Shown: one piece after another, positions 48,261 through 59,570 of the stretch
Position numbering within the stretch: the first letter of the stretch is position 1
How the letters are laid out: every line of letters starts with the position of its first letter
Source: Kingdonia uniflora
Lineage: Eukaryota > Streptophyta > Magnoliopsida > Ranunculales > Circaeasteraceae
Assembly: GCA_014058105.1 (NCBI GenBank)
Contig: JACGCM010001313.1
Span: forward strand, 682,001-746,000
DNA length: 64,000 nucleotides
Reading direction: 5' to 3'
Notes under the pieces: generated by a model
Databases searched by the model: none
What the model saw: only the letters and a program-made list of their open reading frames with translations
What the model was told of the DNA's origin: nothing
Position numbers and translations under genes: made by a program

Positions 48261-48643
48261 ATGTCTCTTCCAGTACTCCTCAAAATTGGTTTGCGACGGT
48301 AGGGATTAAGGAAGATCAGGCTGACGAATGTTTCTTCACGTTGAATAGAATTTTCCTAATGAAGAAGCATGTCATCAGTGAGAAGGCACAACTGCTGAAA
48401 TAGCATTACGAAGAGTTCAAGGAGAAATTAGGAGAGCTCAATAAAATTATAAAAAAGAAAACAGAGCGTTCTGAAGGATTCAAGTTCCAAATCCACTTCT
48501 TGGAAGATTAGCTCAACGCTCTAAAGTTGGACTGGGATGAGCACAAGAAACTTTGGGAGGAGTCGGCCTGTAAAATTAGATGTCTCGAGCAGAAGATTAG
48601 GGCTATGGAATGTGATCAGAATTCCTCAAGTGAGAAGTTGTGA
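48261..48643 (+). pseudogene. Coiled-coil protein pseudogene, copy 1
   Basis: The ATG at 48261 opens only 13 codons. After a frame change the text NWFATVGIKEDQADECFFTL, KEKLGELNKIIKKKTER and LDWDEHKKLWEESACKIRCL, ending SSEKL, is readable through two stops. The residue pattern (Leu, Lys and Glu heptads) predicts a coiled coil of about 120 residues. It is paralogous to 49237-49640. No family recognised. Both copies are in plus orientation inside the region between the two main MULE genes. Confidence 0.5.
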
Positions 48644-49236
48644 ACATTTGTGTTGCTTTTAGTTTTTTTTTTTGTTATTATTGTTTCCCTTGTATGAACA
48701 TTTTTTTTGTTTCATTTCGGTTTTTCGCTTTCAAATAGTAATATAAGGGAAGTTTCATCATAAATAAATGATATAAGGGAACCAAACCAATGATAAAGAC
48801 TCAATGAACAATGGTAGATAAATATTGAACTTAATAAAACTTGTAATAACATTTCCAGAGACAAATAATAAATTATCGTTAGCCAATGATAGTTCAGGAA
48901 AGAGATAATGATATATAGCATAAAAAAATGCAAACTTATCTTCAACATATGACAAATCGATGTGATAAGTAATGATAATTGATTAGACGGCTTAATTTAA
49001 ATACTCATATTACTTACACGTACAACAAGAAACGATGGCGCCGAACCGAAGTAATAATAACTTTTACCCTAAACATAGGGTAATCCTTGACACGCGTCCC
49101 TTCCCAATGCATTAAACTCCCCTTATCAAAGCCCTAATCTCAAATAAACTATTCTCAACTCTTCAACTATTCAAACCATAAACCCTAAACTCCTTTCTAC
49201 TTTTGAAAAAAAAGTCGCACTCCACTCGAGTTTGCC
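48644..49236. other. Spacer between the two coiled-coil pseudogenes
   Basis: Contains poly-T rich sequence after copy 1, then minus-oriented motif copies (ACATATGACAAATCG near 48946, AAATAAATGATATAA near 48763) and the duplicated upstream region of copy 2. No gene. Confidence 0.4.
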
Positions 49237-49640
49237 ATGTCTCTTCGAATACTCCATACGATTGGTTTGAGTTGGCAGGGATACAGGAAGATTAGCATGA
49301 CCAATGTCTCTATAAACTGAATAGACTATGCCTAATGGAGATGGATATCTCCGGTAAGAAGGCACAAATACTGAAAGTGCATTACGTAAACTTCAGGGAG
49401 AAATTAGGAGCGTTCGATGTAATTCAAGATTAACTGCATCAAGTTATAGCAAAGAGAGATCAGCATTTTGAAGAGTTCAAGTTCCATATGTGCTTCGATC
49501 AGCTTTTCGCCTTAAAGTTAGACCAGGATGAGCACAAGAAATTGTGGGAAGAGTCGACATCTAAGATTAGCTGTCTTGAGCAGAAGATCTAGGCTTTGGA
49601 GTGCTATCTGGAATACGTGGAATGTGATCAGGAGTTGTGA
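49237..49640 (+). pseudogene. Coiled-coil protein pseudogene, copy 2
   Basis: The ATG at 49237 gives MSLRILHTIGLSWQGYRKIS and stops. In another frame REKLGAFDVIQD, KRDQHFEEFKFHMCFDQLFA and DQDEHKKLWEESTSKISCLE match copy 1 position by position, with its own stops. Shared end: GTGATCAGGAGTTGTGA against GTGAGAAGTTGTGA. The duplication period is about 976 bp. The two copies share the frame layout but not all stop codons, so both decayed after duplicating. Confidence 0.5.
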
Positions 49641-50528
49641 ACTTTATTTTTTAGGTGTTTCATTTGTTCGTTTTTTGTGGTAACTAGTACTTTGCCTTTG
49701 TATGAATGAAAATAGGTTTATTTTGCGTTATTTCGTTTGTTTTTTATTGTTAAGTAGTAGTTTCCCTTTTATATGTGGCAAACAAAACAATCACAGTTCT
49801 GTAAGAAAATAATAATGATATAGGGGGGACAAGTTTAATGATGAACTTAACAAAACTAAAGATAAAAATTTAACAGGCAATGAAAAATTCTTGGTGCGCA
49901 ATAATATAATAGAAACCAACAAATGCAAAATTCTTTGAGAACAAATGACAGTTCTGAATAAAAGAATGATATCATGAAAATAAACAAATGAAAAAGTTTT
50001 CGTGCACAAATAATACTTCAGAGGCAAACAATGATATCATAGAAACAAACAAATGAGAAAGTATTCATCCACAAATGATACTTCAGAAGCAAATAATGAT
50101 ATCATACAAACAAACAAACAAACAAATGAGAAATTTAAAGTACAGAAATGACAGTTCGGTGCTAAATAATTATACAATGGAAACAAACAGATAAAAAAAA
50201 ATTAACAAATGACAGTTGCATTTAGACAAATGATGAATTTTCACAACACTGACGATAAAGATCATACAAACAAATGATACAAAGAGTACCTAAAATTATT
50301 AATATAAATTGATTGCAACATCTTCAACTAGGATGACAGATGGCTCAGTGTCCATCGTATAAGACGGTGCCATTGTCGGACATGTATTGTCGTTGGATGG
50401 GATTGACAGAAGCTTACAAGAATGACGATTGTGTCTATTTTTTTGATACCTACTGCAAAATCTTAGTTTGGTATCAAGACCAGACATTTTTTTCCCTTAT
50501 CTACCCTTACGTACGAGGATAACCGACT
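49641..50528. other. Spacer with minus-oriented motif copies
   Basis: Repeated AACAAATGACAGTTC and ACAAACAAATGAGAAA words between about 49918 and 50270. They are in the same orientation as the transposase gene that follows. The ORFs at 50299-50487 and 50340-50522 are on opposite strands and unsupported. Confidence 0.45.
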
Positions 50529-51633
50529 TAAACTGTTAGAATAGAAGCACGAACACGTGGATCAGTTTTTAAAAGTTTTCACTGCTCAATTCCTCTTATA
50601 GGAATGTATATATGTTCATAAACAGCCTTGTATGTATTATTTGGGAAGTACTCAGAGACACCTATAGTTAGATCAACATTAGCAAGACCCATAGCGCGTA
50701 CTCTGTGTTCAGAAGGTATACCCATCATTTGCCACCAACAACTAGAACAAGTACCATCTTCAATATTTGCAGAATCGGTTCTGCCATAACTAGTCATCTG
50801 AAAATGGTGACGTGATGTACGAACCCTGCAGGTTAGTGAATCCGCCATAAACTTTATGTTCTTGCAGTGATCCTGGCCCATGGTGTTAAGCGAGCTTGAC
50901 TCTTCTCAGCTTCCTCCCTATACGTATAGGACATTTTCGAACAAATTCTACATAATTTCTTAATAAACACATGGATAGGGAGATCTCTAACTTTTAAAAT
51001 AATGTTATTCCAAGTCTTGACATGATTTGTATAAGCGACTCCGTATCTGAACAAATGATAAACCATAAAAATTAAATACCAAATGAGCAAAAACAAATGA
51101 CAAATGGGATCGTACAACTGTAAATAAGAATGTAAATAGAGTTATAATGACTATTTTTCATATAACAAATGATAAGTTGGGAAATACAGAGTGACAAGAT
51201 ACCTACTCATTAGAATATATAGATTAGACCATGTTTCCTTCGGAATACCTAGTATGTATTGGAGCCCACTAGATCTGTATTCTGGATAGTATTCATGTGT
51301 TTATCTAAATCAATGCTGGTTAGGGCCTCTTCTGCCATCCTAAATGCGATCCTTGTGCTTCTGAGGGTAGTTTTAATGTTGCTCGAAATGTAGAAGGCGT
51401 AAAACGTATGGATTGCAAATTGAAACACCTTGGGTACAACATTAATAATTCCAGGGTTCCTGTCAGAGATGACGATGAATCTAGTGTCATAACCGTAAAA
51501 ATTAGCCTCAAACATCTCCAGGAAGTATGTCCAACTTTCGGTGGTCTCCGAGTCTGTTATTAAAAATGCAAGTGGAAAAATATGATCACTTGGGCCAATG
51601 GCAATGGCTATTAGTAGAGTCCCATGATATCTC

Positions 51634-54495
51634 TGTAATGACACAGATTTTTCTTAGTATTATTACTATCTGCTATTAGGCATCCTTATTTTATTTTCTA
51701 TTGCCGTGTCTAGTATTTCATTGGTTCTGTGGTTTCTACTATTATTGGTCAGAGGAGCTAGAGTTATGATTTTAGGAGCCGTGGTTGGCTTGGTGGAGCT
51801 CGTGGTTGATTTGGTGGAGCCTGTAGTTGGCTCGGTGGTGGGCGTATTTGTTGTTGCGGTTATTATGGTTTTTGGGTGCCCGGGGTTGGTTTGATGGAGG
51901 GGGCATGTTTTTGGTGTGTTGTTGTTGGTGGTGGTGGTTGTGTGATGTATGATCCGGGATGGATCGGTGTTAGGTTTTCTCCTTTGGGTTTCTCCAGCTT
52001 CCGTAGGAGGAAATCTTTTGTTTTTGGAGTTCTGGGTTGTTTCTGTTCAGTTCTATTCGAACAGACCTTTTTCTGTTCAAATAAGTCTCTTCCTGCATCA
52101 TTTTATTCGAACAAACCTTGCTCTGTTCGAATATGTTTCATTCTACTTTATTTTGTTCGAACATAAATACCTTATGTTCGAACAGAAGCGTATTTTGACG
52201 ACCATTTGGGTCTTTTCTTCGCAATTCTTGGTTGTTGATCTTCCTCGAGATGAGTATTGTGTTTTTAGAGTTTTATTACCCATTTAATTTCATTTTCTCT
52301 CTCATTTACACTCACTCACTCTCTCACTCTCTTTCACCGATTGGAATTCATCGTTCCTCTCTCGATCCTTTGCAAGTTGTGATTCGTTGTGGGGATTGAT
52401 CTTCGCCACTCCTTCGGTGAGTAATTCCCTATTCCTTTTCCTTGTTGATTTGATTTTGGTCTCAGTTAGAATCCTTTGTGTTTAGGGTTTGTGATTGTGG
52501 GGGTTTGTTTCGATTTGAATTGTTGGTGATTGGGGTTTGTGGTGTTTGTAATTATCGCAGGTATTGGGTTGATTGTTGGTTTGTGATTGGTGGAAGAATT
52601 GGAAGTTGGGTGGTGGTGATTGTTTGGGCTTGCATCAGCATTTATTTGATGGACTATGGGTGATCAGAGTGGCGCAGCGGATGCGTGGTGTGACTGTGAA
52701 TTTTATCGCAGTTTGTGTCGCTGATTCGGGTGTGGTGCTGATTTTGAACACAGTTTCGGGTGAGAATCCTTTATTAGAATTATGATTGGGTTTTGAGCCT
52801 TGGTAGTGGTTGGTGTTATGGTGTTCCTGTTCTTTTTGGTGACTCATTCGGGTTCTGGAAGTCAATTCGCAGAGCATATTACCGTTGGGGTGCTGTTTGG
52901 ATATTTTTTGTCAGGTTCGTTATTATCAACTTGGTATATCAGGCGAGTGTCCCTTCATTGCTAAATTACTATACTAGTTTAACTTGTGTTGGTGAGGGTG
53001 GTTTGTATTTGGCATTGAGGTGTTTGTGATTGGCTTTGGACTATATTGTTCCTTCTGTTGTAGTTGCTGATTCAAGGTTGTGGTTTCCTAATATTAGGCA
53101 CGTTCCCTTTTTTCTTTTAGGAAGTTGTGCATTGTGTGGCATTCTCATGGGTTGTCCTTGACTGCTGTGTTCCAGTCTTGTAGAGGCTGATATTGTTGGA
53201 TGTTGTGACTGGTCAATTAGTCACTGCTTGCATCTGTATTTAGATTGTTTACCATCATTTGAGGCAGGTGGTTATCCTGTGTGTATTGGCCAGGTTGTGG
53301 CTGTTGGGTTAGGATTGTTAACCCTTCTCTCAGGTAAGGGTCATCCTGTGTGGTGGTCGTGTGGTAGCTATTCAGTTTTGATATGTGGGATCTGTTGCAT
53401 CTGTGTTTTTTGTTCTACTTTACCTTAGCGGGATCGGATACATAACAAAGCTCCACACGACTGACCCTCGTTAGGATCTGGGATTCTTGCATCGGGTTGA
53501 AATAGTAGGGTGATTCTTTGGCGACAGGTACAATCATATCTATTACCCATCCAGGAGTGTGGGATGGTATGAGACAGTCCTCAGGTACCGGGCTTCATCC
53601 TTGGTGAGGTTGAAATTCCTTGGAATTATAAACACTGTTTCGAACGTTGGCTCCGGTGTGTAAAATCCCAAGCTTGGTCGAGCTTGCTACTAGTCATACC
53701 CATTGTATCCAATTGAGATCTTTTTAAGGTTGTTCATGCTTTAGCGGTGGATTAGCCCATCCTATATACATTGACTTCTAGGGTATAGTTCTTGGTTTCA
53801 TAACATCATAACATTCACATTAGGGCTATAGAATATCATATCATCCAGTATTAGGGATAATTATGGGATTATCCTAGTCATCATGCCATATCATATCACA
53901 TATCATATCACGTCACATCATTTCATATCATCCAGCATTTGAGATAATTATGGGATTATCCTAGTCATTACATCAGCATTTTACTATTACTATTCCTCTT
54001 ATCTCCATCCTTTTCTTTTGCATATCTTTACCTTTCAGCACATGTTATCTCATTCACCTTTCCTCTTTCTCTGCACCTGTTATATTAGTATATTGTTTAG
54101 CTCTGTTGGGTATTTAGTGGGCCATGGTTTTGCTCACTCTCACATTCCCCCTTTCAGTGGCAGGGTTGTTGCAGGTTTTGCTGAGGGCCTCAGCTGTATT
54201 GGTACCAATTTTGGCTGTTGCAGATCTGATCTAATTTTAGTTTCCCTTGTATGATCTTAGCTTTTGATGCTGTATATATTCGAGATATTGCATTAATATT
54301 TTCAGTTGAGATATATTTATCTTTGCTTCCGCTGTATTCTTCTTTTGCTCTGTTGATGCTAATTTGAATGACTGGGCCTAAACTTATCTATGGCTCGGCC
54401 GTTTGTGGGGTAAATCGGCTGGATTCCCCGACCTGCACGCCCTGGTTGTCCATGTTTTAATCATTAATTTGATTATTGGAATTTGGGGCGTGACA
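51634..54495 (+). mobile_element. Solo LTR related to the 17.8-27.7 kb element
   Basis: Starts TGTAATGACACAGATTTTTC and ends GGGGCGTGACA, like the minus-strand ends of the long LTRs at 17.8-27.7 kb. Internal landmarks in the same order: TTCGAA palindromes (52055-52190), GGTGAGTAATTCCC, CCATCCAGGAGTGTGGGATG, TATGGGATTATCCTAGTCAT and CGGGGTAAATCGGCTGGATTCC. It is 2862 bp against about 4450 bp, so it is a shorter variant. It interrupts the transposase between the codons for LKG and RYHG; flanks GAGAT/AAGAA on the minus strand are probably a decayed duplication. With one copy of GAGAT the reading frame is restored. ORFs inside are non-coding. Confidence 0.8.
52055..52190. repeat. Cluster of TTCGAA-centred palindromes in solo LTR
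   Basis: Five or six copies of TGTTCGAACA, ATTCGAACAGA and GTTCGAATATG words over 135 bp. Same position in the LTR as the clusters at 21325-21445 and 26690-26790. Confidence 0.7.
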
Positions 54496-56464
54496 TTCTT
54501 CCTTTTAAAAAAGTTCTGTGAATCACAACAACTGGTCTCAATAGTTTATAAGTTTTTTTGGGGGAACCAAAACACCTTGTAAATCTCTTATCCTTACAAC
54601 TCGTAGTTTGTATGTCAAATATAAAATCCGGGTCAACCAACTTCACTTCAGCAATGTAGCTCGTAAGTAGTCGGTATGCGTGCTCAAAGCTGCCTCATAT
54701 CTGAAATAATTACGTAGATCAAATGACATTGTGTAGCAGACAAATGATAAACATCACAGTACAAATGACATAATGAGTAAACAAAATGACATGCAATAAA
54801 ATGATAAACATTATTGTACAAATGACTGGTATGGGGAAACAAATGACATATAAAGTGATGATACCTCAGCGTGGGCTTTTTCTTTCGCACGCCAGGCAAG
54901 ATTTTATGTTACATCAATATTGTGATGAATTTACATATCATCAATAATTCCAGAAGGTTTGTAGTTTGGGTCTTTTCGTAGTTTTTGCTTGATTATAGAA
55001 GTAACCCATATACTAGACACTGCCTTATATGTGTTTCCACCTTCAGTTTATACTCTGATGTATGTATGCACGGAGAAATAAGTACTTACTCTAAACAGGG
55101 CAGAACCAAGCAACCTTGTGGCATAAATCCGCCAAAAGCATTTATGTCCTTTGCAATGCACCACGATTTTATATTCGTTGCTCAGAACGTGTTTGAGATT
55201 GAACTTGTTTACAACTGCATAAGCTTTTATGTGATTCATGAGTTCAATCCTATCTCAATATAGATCACCAATGTTAAACTCTTTACTAAAGTCATAGGGA
55301 TTCTCCATGTACGCAGCAGATTTGAACCAAAAATCCAAGAGATCTTTTACCTGTTTAGGCTGTGGCTCAAACTGGAATTCACCTGAACAAATGAGAAATA
55401 TTCTACATAGCATGATAGAAAGTGGATAAAAAATGTTAAAACACAACACACAAATGACAAATTTTACGAACTTACCTGAAGTTTCAATTTGTCCAATGAT
55501 AGGTTCGGGTTCAATTGAAAGAGAAACATTAGTTAACATAAGTTCATTTGAAGGAGGAACATTAGTTAACACAGGTTTATTTGAGAGATGAATATTTGAT
55601 TGAGAAATACAAGGTTCATTTGAGAGATGAACATCAGTAGGAATAGTTTAAAAATGTTCAATTGATTGAGGAATATTAGTTAACGCAGGTTAATTTGAGA
55701 GATGAACTTTTGATTGAGGAATACTAGGTTCATTTGGGGGAGGAACATCAGTACGGATAGTTTCGAAAGAATCATTTGATTGAAGAACATCATCATCATC
55801 TACTAAAGGTCCAAACCTGCGTGGATCAAGCCCTCTACCATATGTTTTAGGGTAACCCCTATATTCAGGTTCAGGATTAAGAAATGAGTTATGCCGCAAA
55901 AGTCTCCCCTCTTTGGTGGTGGACAAGACTCGACCTGAACTAGTATCTTTGGTGGTGGACAACCCTTTACCTGAAGAACAGAAATTAAAAATAAAGTTCT
56001 GGGAGTTTTGGGAAGGTACCCTAAGCTCATTAACAATCCATATGTAAAAGGGTGTGCCGGGATTGGTTTTAAGCATATTGATCATTACGGTAAAGTCCTA
56101 GACTGATAAAATTACGCATGCACAACCATGGATAAAGTTGTATAGCTTACAGTCCTCACGATGGATTTTGCTTGTTTCTTCAAGGAGTATAACAAAATCA
56201 TCGTATGACGAGTGTGCTCTTAGTAAGGTAAGTTTTGTACTTAAAAATGCTAAAAATAACACAAGAAAAATGACAAATGATAAAGTAGCAGAAGATAAAT
56301 GATTAAAAAGGCAAAGAAAAATGATTATGTACAAATTGTATTGTCTTGCATAGCATTTTTCTTAAGAAAAAAGGCTTCAACCCATGATGCAGATACACAG
56401 TGAGAGATGATGGATACAGAGTTAGAGATGATATTTACTGCAACGGTTACTTTAATGGTCGAAG

Positions 56465-56607
56465 TTCAATAAATTCGATAATTAATTGTCCAATTTGTAT
56501 GAATTCGACAATTAATTGTCGAATTCATACAAATTCAACAATTAATTATCGAATTTCCATATTTTCGACAATTATTTGTCGAACTTTAGCACATTCGACA
56601 ATTTCTA
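56465..56607. repeat. Palindromic intron motif, array 1
   Basis: About three full palindromes ATTCGACAATTAATTGTCGAAT and half-sites, in the stretch ending at a 3' splice site (TTTTTTGCAG at about 56635). ORF at 56400-56714 is its translation. Confidence 0.8.
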
Positions 56608-57257
56608 AAATGACAGTTCTATTAATTTTTTGCAGGTGGCACCAAAGGTTGCACACAAGATGCCCACTACAAGAGGAAAGAGAGTACCAACGGCCTCCCT
56701 ATGAAAGAGGCTAAATGATGAGCAAGAAGATCCATCGCATCCGAATTATAACAACCCACCACGTATTCCTGGGTAAAGAAGAAAAACATGTTCGACTAGG
56801 GTACCACTAAGGGATTCCTCGATAAATGGCAGTCTTCCACGTGTGTCAGTCACACCTAAACAAGAGGACCACTTGGAAGGCCCTTCCCTAGACTCTTCAG
56901 CTGTTGAGTCTAGTACCTCTAATTCCCAAGGAGAGTCTGTAGAAGACTTTAGAGGAGAAGACCCTGGTACACCAACAACCCAATCTAGTACAGATTTCTA
57001 CGTAGGAGATGATGAACTTCCATCTACAGAAGTTCCACAAGCTCAAAATATTCATAATACTACCCTTGAACAACAAAGAACTGCAATCACAGAAGAAAAA
57101 GTTTTCCATGACAAAAACTCCGAACAAGAAGCTGGCGAATATTGCCCAAGAGACCCTTCTCTATTGACGAGCTTTGCGACCCACTGAGCCAAAGTTCTAG
57201 TTCTTGGACAGGTACACAGAACAAACCAATCTCATTAGCTGTTTCTCCTCTATCAAT

Positions 57258-57348
57258 TCGACAAGAAATTGTCGTATTACTATGAATTCGACAATTACGT
57301 GTCGAATTTATATAAATTCGATAATTTCCTGTCGTATTGCTATAAATT
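57258..57348. repeat. Palindromic intron motif, array 2
   Basis: Three variants of AATTCGACAATTNNNTGTCGAAT or GTCGTAT inside the 57212-57399 intron. Confidence 0.8.
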
Positions 57349-58432
57349 CCACACTTTTTCTTCACGAGAATGACGCATGGCCTTTTGTTGTATTTACAGA
57401 ACCTAGGCTGTCTGCGTGTCATTCACCACAGTCCTATGTGGGAGCTTGGGAAAGAGATTGAAAGAGTTCAAAACATTGTGAATGTTTGGGGTCTCGACAG
57501 GATTACAACCATCTCTTACAAGCACTAGAATTCTGCGTTGATTACGGCCTTCGCTGAGCGGTGGAATCCAGAGACCAACAGTTTTCATTTCAAGTGGGGG
57601 GGAGATGACTATCACCTTGGAGGATGTATCCAGGCTGATTGGGCTGAGTGTTGATGGTAACCTCACTGTCATGGAGGGAACGTAGGGCGCAGCGGCTGTT
57701 AAAGAAATGTTTAGGAAATATATGTTTCTGCCTGACAGGGTTTACCCTGATTTGAAAGCCGGGGGCCAGGGAATATCTTTTTCCCTGAAGAAGATAGTAG
57801 ATTTCTTCGTTGGGAAGGTTGGGACAAATGCCCCCAAGGCGTAGCGACATCTTCTTCCTCTCCCCCTATCAAGTTGTCTTCCTATATGGTTGGTCAAGTG
57901 TATATGCTATACGTTCTTGGATCTTTTCTCTTCCATACCAAGAAAGGGACAGATGTATCAATCAAGTACCTTAGCTTTTTTCAGGACAAGCACGTAAATA
58001 AACCATGGTCATGGGGAGCTGCGACATTGGCAAACCTGTACTACAATTTAGGTGCTTCATCGAGGGTGAATGCAGGAGGGTGAATGCAAAAGGTCTTGCA
58101 TGTTGTACTACATTGCTAGAGGTGAGTTTTTGCAATTCATACATTATTTGCTTTTGTTACAGGATTGTTGTTATCTTTACTTATGGGGGATTGAAGTTTA
58201 TTTAGTTTGACAGTCCTGGATATTTAAACATTTCCCGAAGCTGCCTGGTATTCCAACACCCAATCAATCTGGTATTGCCGAGTTCTGTACAAGTTAGTGT
58301 TGGACAAAGACGACAAGCACGCAAACTGGTTTAGCTGCTTTGAAGATGTTTAGAGAAGCTTTAGACAGTTACAAGCTTGAAGATGTAAGTTGAAACCTTG
58401 ATTTCTAGCTTTTTTAATTATTTCAATAAGTG

Positions 58433-58638
58433 TCAAATTCTGTCAATTCGGCAAAAATTTTAATTTTTGGCGAAATCATAGAATTTGACAATAAAGAAAG
58501 CATAGTTTTTTGTCGAATTGGCAGAATTCGACAAAAAGAAAGCTTTATTTATTGTCGAATTTTAACCATTCGACAATTTATTGTCGAATTGTTAGAGAAT
58601 TCGGCAACAAATTGTCGAATTGTTAAAATTTGACAATC
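58433..58638. repeat. Palindromic intron motif, array 3
   Basis: Several palindromes around TTTTGTCGAATT and AATTCGACAA, plus the compact GACAATTTATTGTCGAATTG, inside the 58387-58696 intron. Confidence 0.8.
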
Positions 58639-58819
58639 TGCTACACATTGTTTCACTTTATTTAACTAACTAATATATTTGTAATTCGTGTTGCAGGTCG
58701 CCTGGGACCCGTACTTAAAGAAGAGGGAGGACAAACATAGCTTCAAAGAAGTGGCCAGCTTCACAGGTCTCTTATGTAGTCCTGAACATAAAGAACCATA
58801 TTATCCTGACCGAGTATAG

Positions 58820-59299
58820 AGATAGTTCAACCGAAGGCAACCTGAGAAGGTTGTGGTTATGAACATCTGAGAAACTCGTAACAGCATATTTCCCAAGATT
58901 TTCTCTCCAATTAATGTTCAAAGTCACTTTGCACCCGCATTGGTAAGAAGAACACTTCTTCCCATCTTGTTCACTTGTACCTGAAGTTTGGTTTTTCTTT
59001 GACAAACAGTTGCTCAAACAATAAAATGTTGCTCGTGTTATCTCCTCCGATCTTGGTCATTTCTTGGAGTTGCGCTTCTTTGTCGAGAACCCTTTCGTCC
59101 TTCCATATTTTTCATAGAACAAACTTGCCTCATCCATTATATCAAAAGTTCGCCCTTCGTATGGCGTCTCCACAAATAAGGAATCAGCGGCGTAATCAGG
59201 TGTTCCAGAACTCATACCCGCCGTACGTTCATTAGCAGCCCTTGGTGGGGATTCATCTCCAATTACCTTTGACCAATCTGGTTCACATGAATCTTCCAT
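58820..59299 (-). pseudogene. FAR1-type DNA-binding domain of a MULE transposase
   Basis: The ATG at 59299 starts MEDSCEPDWSKVIGDESPPR. VETPYEGRTFDIMDEASLFY and EKYGRTKGFSTKKRNSKK (about 59160-59060) form the first half of a FAR1 domain (family pattern: F-x-S-x-EEAYEFYxxYA-x-x-GFS). The second half lies after a frame change at 59017: SSYQCGCKVTLNIN with paired Cys, then WRENLGKYAVTSF and VHNHNLL, the zinc-coordinating C-x-C...H-x-H. The FAR1/FHY3 group and Jittery-like MULE transposases share this fold. The catalytic domain is missing; the frame ends where it meets the convergent PMD gene near 58850. Confidence 0.6.
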
Positions 59300-59570
59300 C
59301 TTATTATCCTGTCATATAGGAGAAATTATTGGATACAATTAATCAAAGACATTCATACAGCGAGATGAACAAATAGAATGAAAACTAACAAACAAGCAAC
59401 CAAAAATGCAAAATAAAATAAACGCCATGAATTACTAGTTTAAAACAGACACTACATCTCCCCTACATCTTAACACCAAAACATCAAAATACAGCTCAAA
59501 CAAGCAACATGTCAAGCTTTACTATTGCAAATTGTCGCATAGCCACATACACCACTAACCTGTTCGATTT
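59300..59570. other. Non-coding 5' region of the FAR1-type gene
   Basis: About 270 bp with no ORF, AT-rich; probably leader or intron between the terminal repeat promoter and the FAR1 exon. Confidence 0.35.

Larger units (their letters stand above)
50529..56085 (-). pseudogene. mudrA-like: MuDR-type (MULE) transposase
   Basis: A candidate ATG is at 56085 (MINMLKTNPGTPFY), followed by acidic, Pro-rich repeats (VPPPNEPS, 55.5-55.8 kb). The MuDR N-terminal domain is at 55263-55048 (RIELMNHIKAYAVVNKFNL, CHKCFWRIYATRLLG for GHKCFWRIYATRLLG). Next comes NLAWRAKEKAHAE (about 54910-54872). The MULE catalytic domain is VVIHRTFLKG before the solo LTR and RYHGTLLIAIAIGPS after it (51633 down), with FIVISDRNPGII near 51490; then RDLPIHVFIKKLCRI. 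A SWIM-type zinc region with CSSCWWQMMGIPSEH is at about 50760-50715. The first catalytic Asp appears as His (IHRT for usual DGT), and the later C-x2-H element is Tyr-rich (HTFYAFYISSN). A stop at 50579-50581 precedes the usual tail. Introns near 51.05-51.20 and 54.70-54.87 kb carry AACAAATGA motifs. Confidence 0.8.
38080..56340. mobile_element. MULE carrying a MuDR-type transposase and a convergent DUF1985-Ulp1 gene
   Basis: A minus-strand MuDR-class transposase gene (50.5-56.1 kb) and a plus-strand DUF1985-Ulp1 gene (39.3-43.8 kb) face each other, an arrangement recalling the convergent mudrA/mudrB of maize MuDR. MULEs that carry Ulp1-like protease genes are known in plants (Kaonashi-type). 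Introns of both genes share the TCATTTGTT motif, which supports one element or closely related elements. I could not find terminal inverted repeats or 9-bp duplications; the limits given are the outer limits of related content. A solo LTR (51634-54495) lies inside. Confidence 0.55.
56636..58870 (+). pseudogene. Plant mobile domain (PMD) protein gene
   Basis: Exon A (about 56636-57211) encodes a basic start MPTTRGKRVPTASL and an acidic Ser/Thr-rich segment (DFRGEDPGTPTTQSS), with two stops. Intron 57212-57399 (GTACAC...TTACAG). Exon B (57400 to about 58120) holds the mobile domain: AFAERWNPETNSFHFKWGEM, TITLEDVSRLIGLSVDG, then WSWGAATLANLYYNLGASSR. Another exon runs to the GTAAGTTG donor near 58386; the intron ends TTGCAG at 58696; the last exon has WDPYLKKRED and EPYYPDRV. 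PMD proteins are transposon-derived nuclear proteins, some domesticated for gene silencing and meristem function in plants. This copy has stops in several exons and looks dead. Confidence 0.7.

Noticed and set aside
51706..53428. Gly/Val/Trp-rich ORFs as a glycine-rich protein gene
   Set aside because: All are inside the solo LTR, whose GT-rich sequence yields such translations in several frames.
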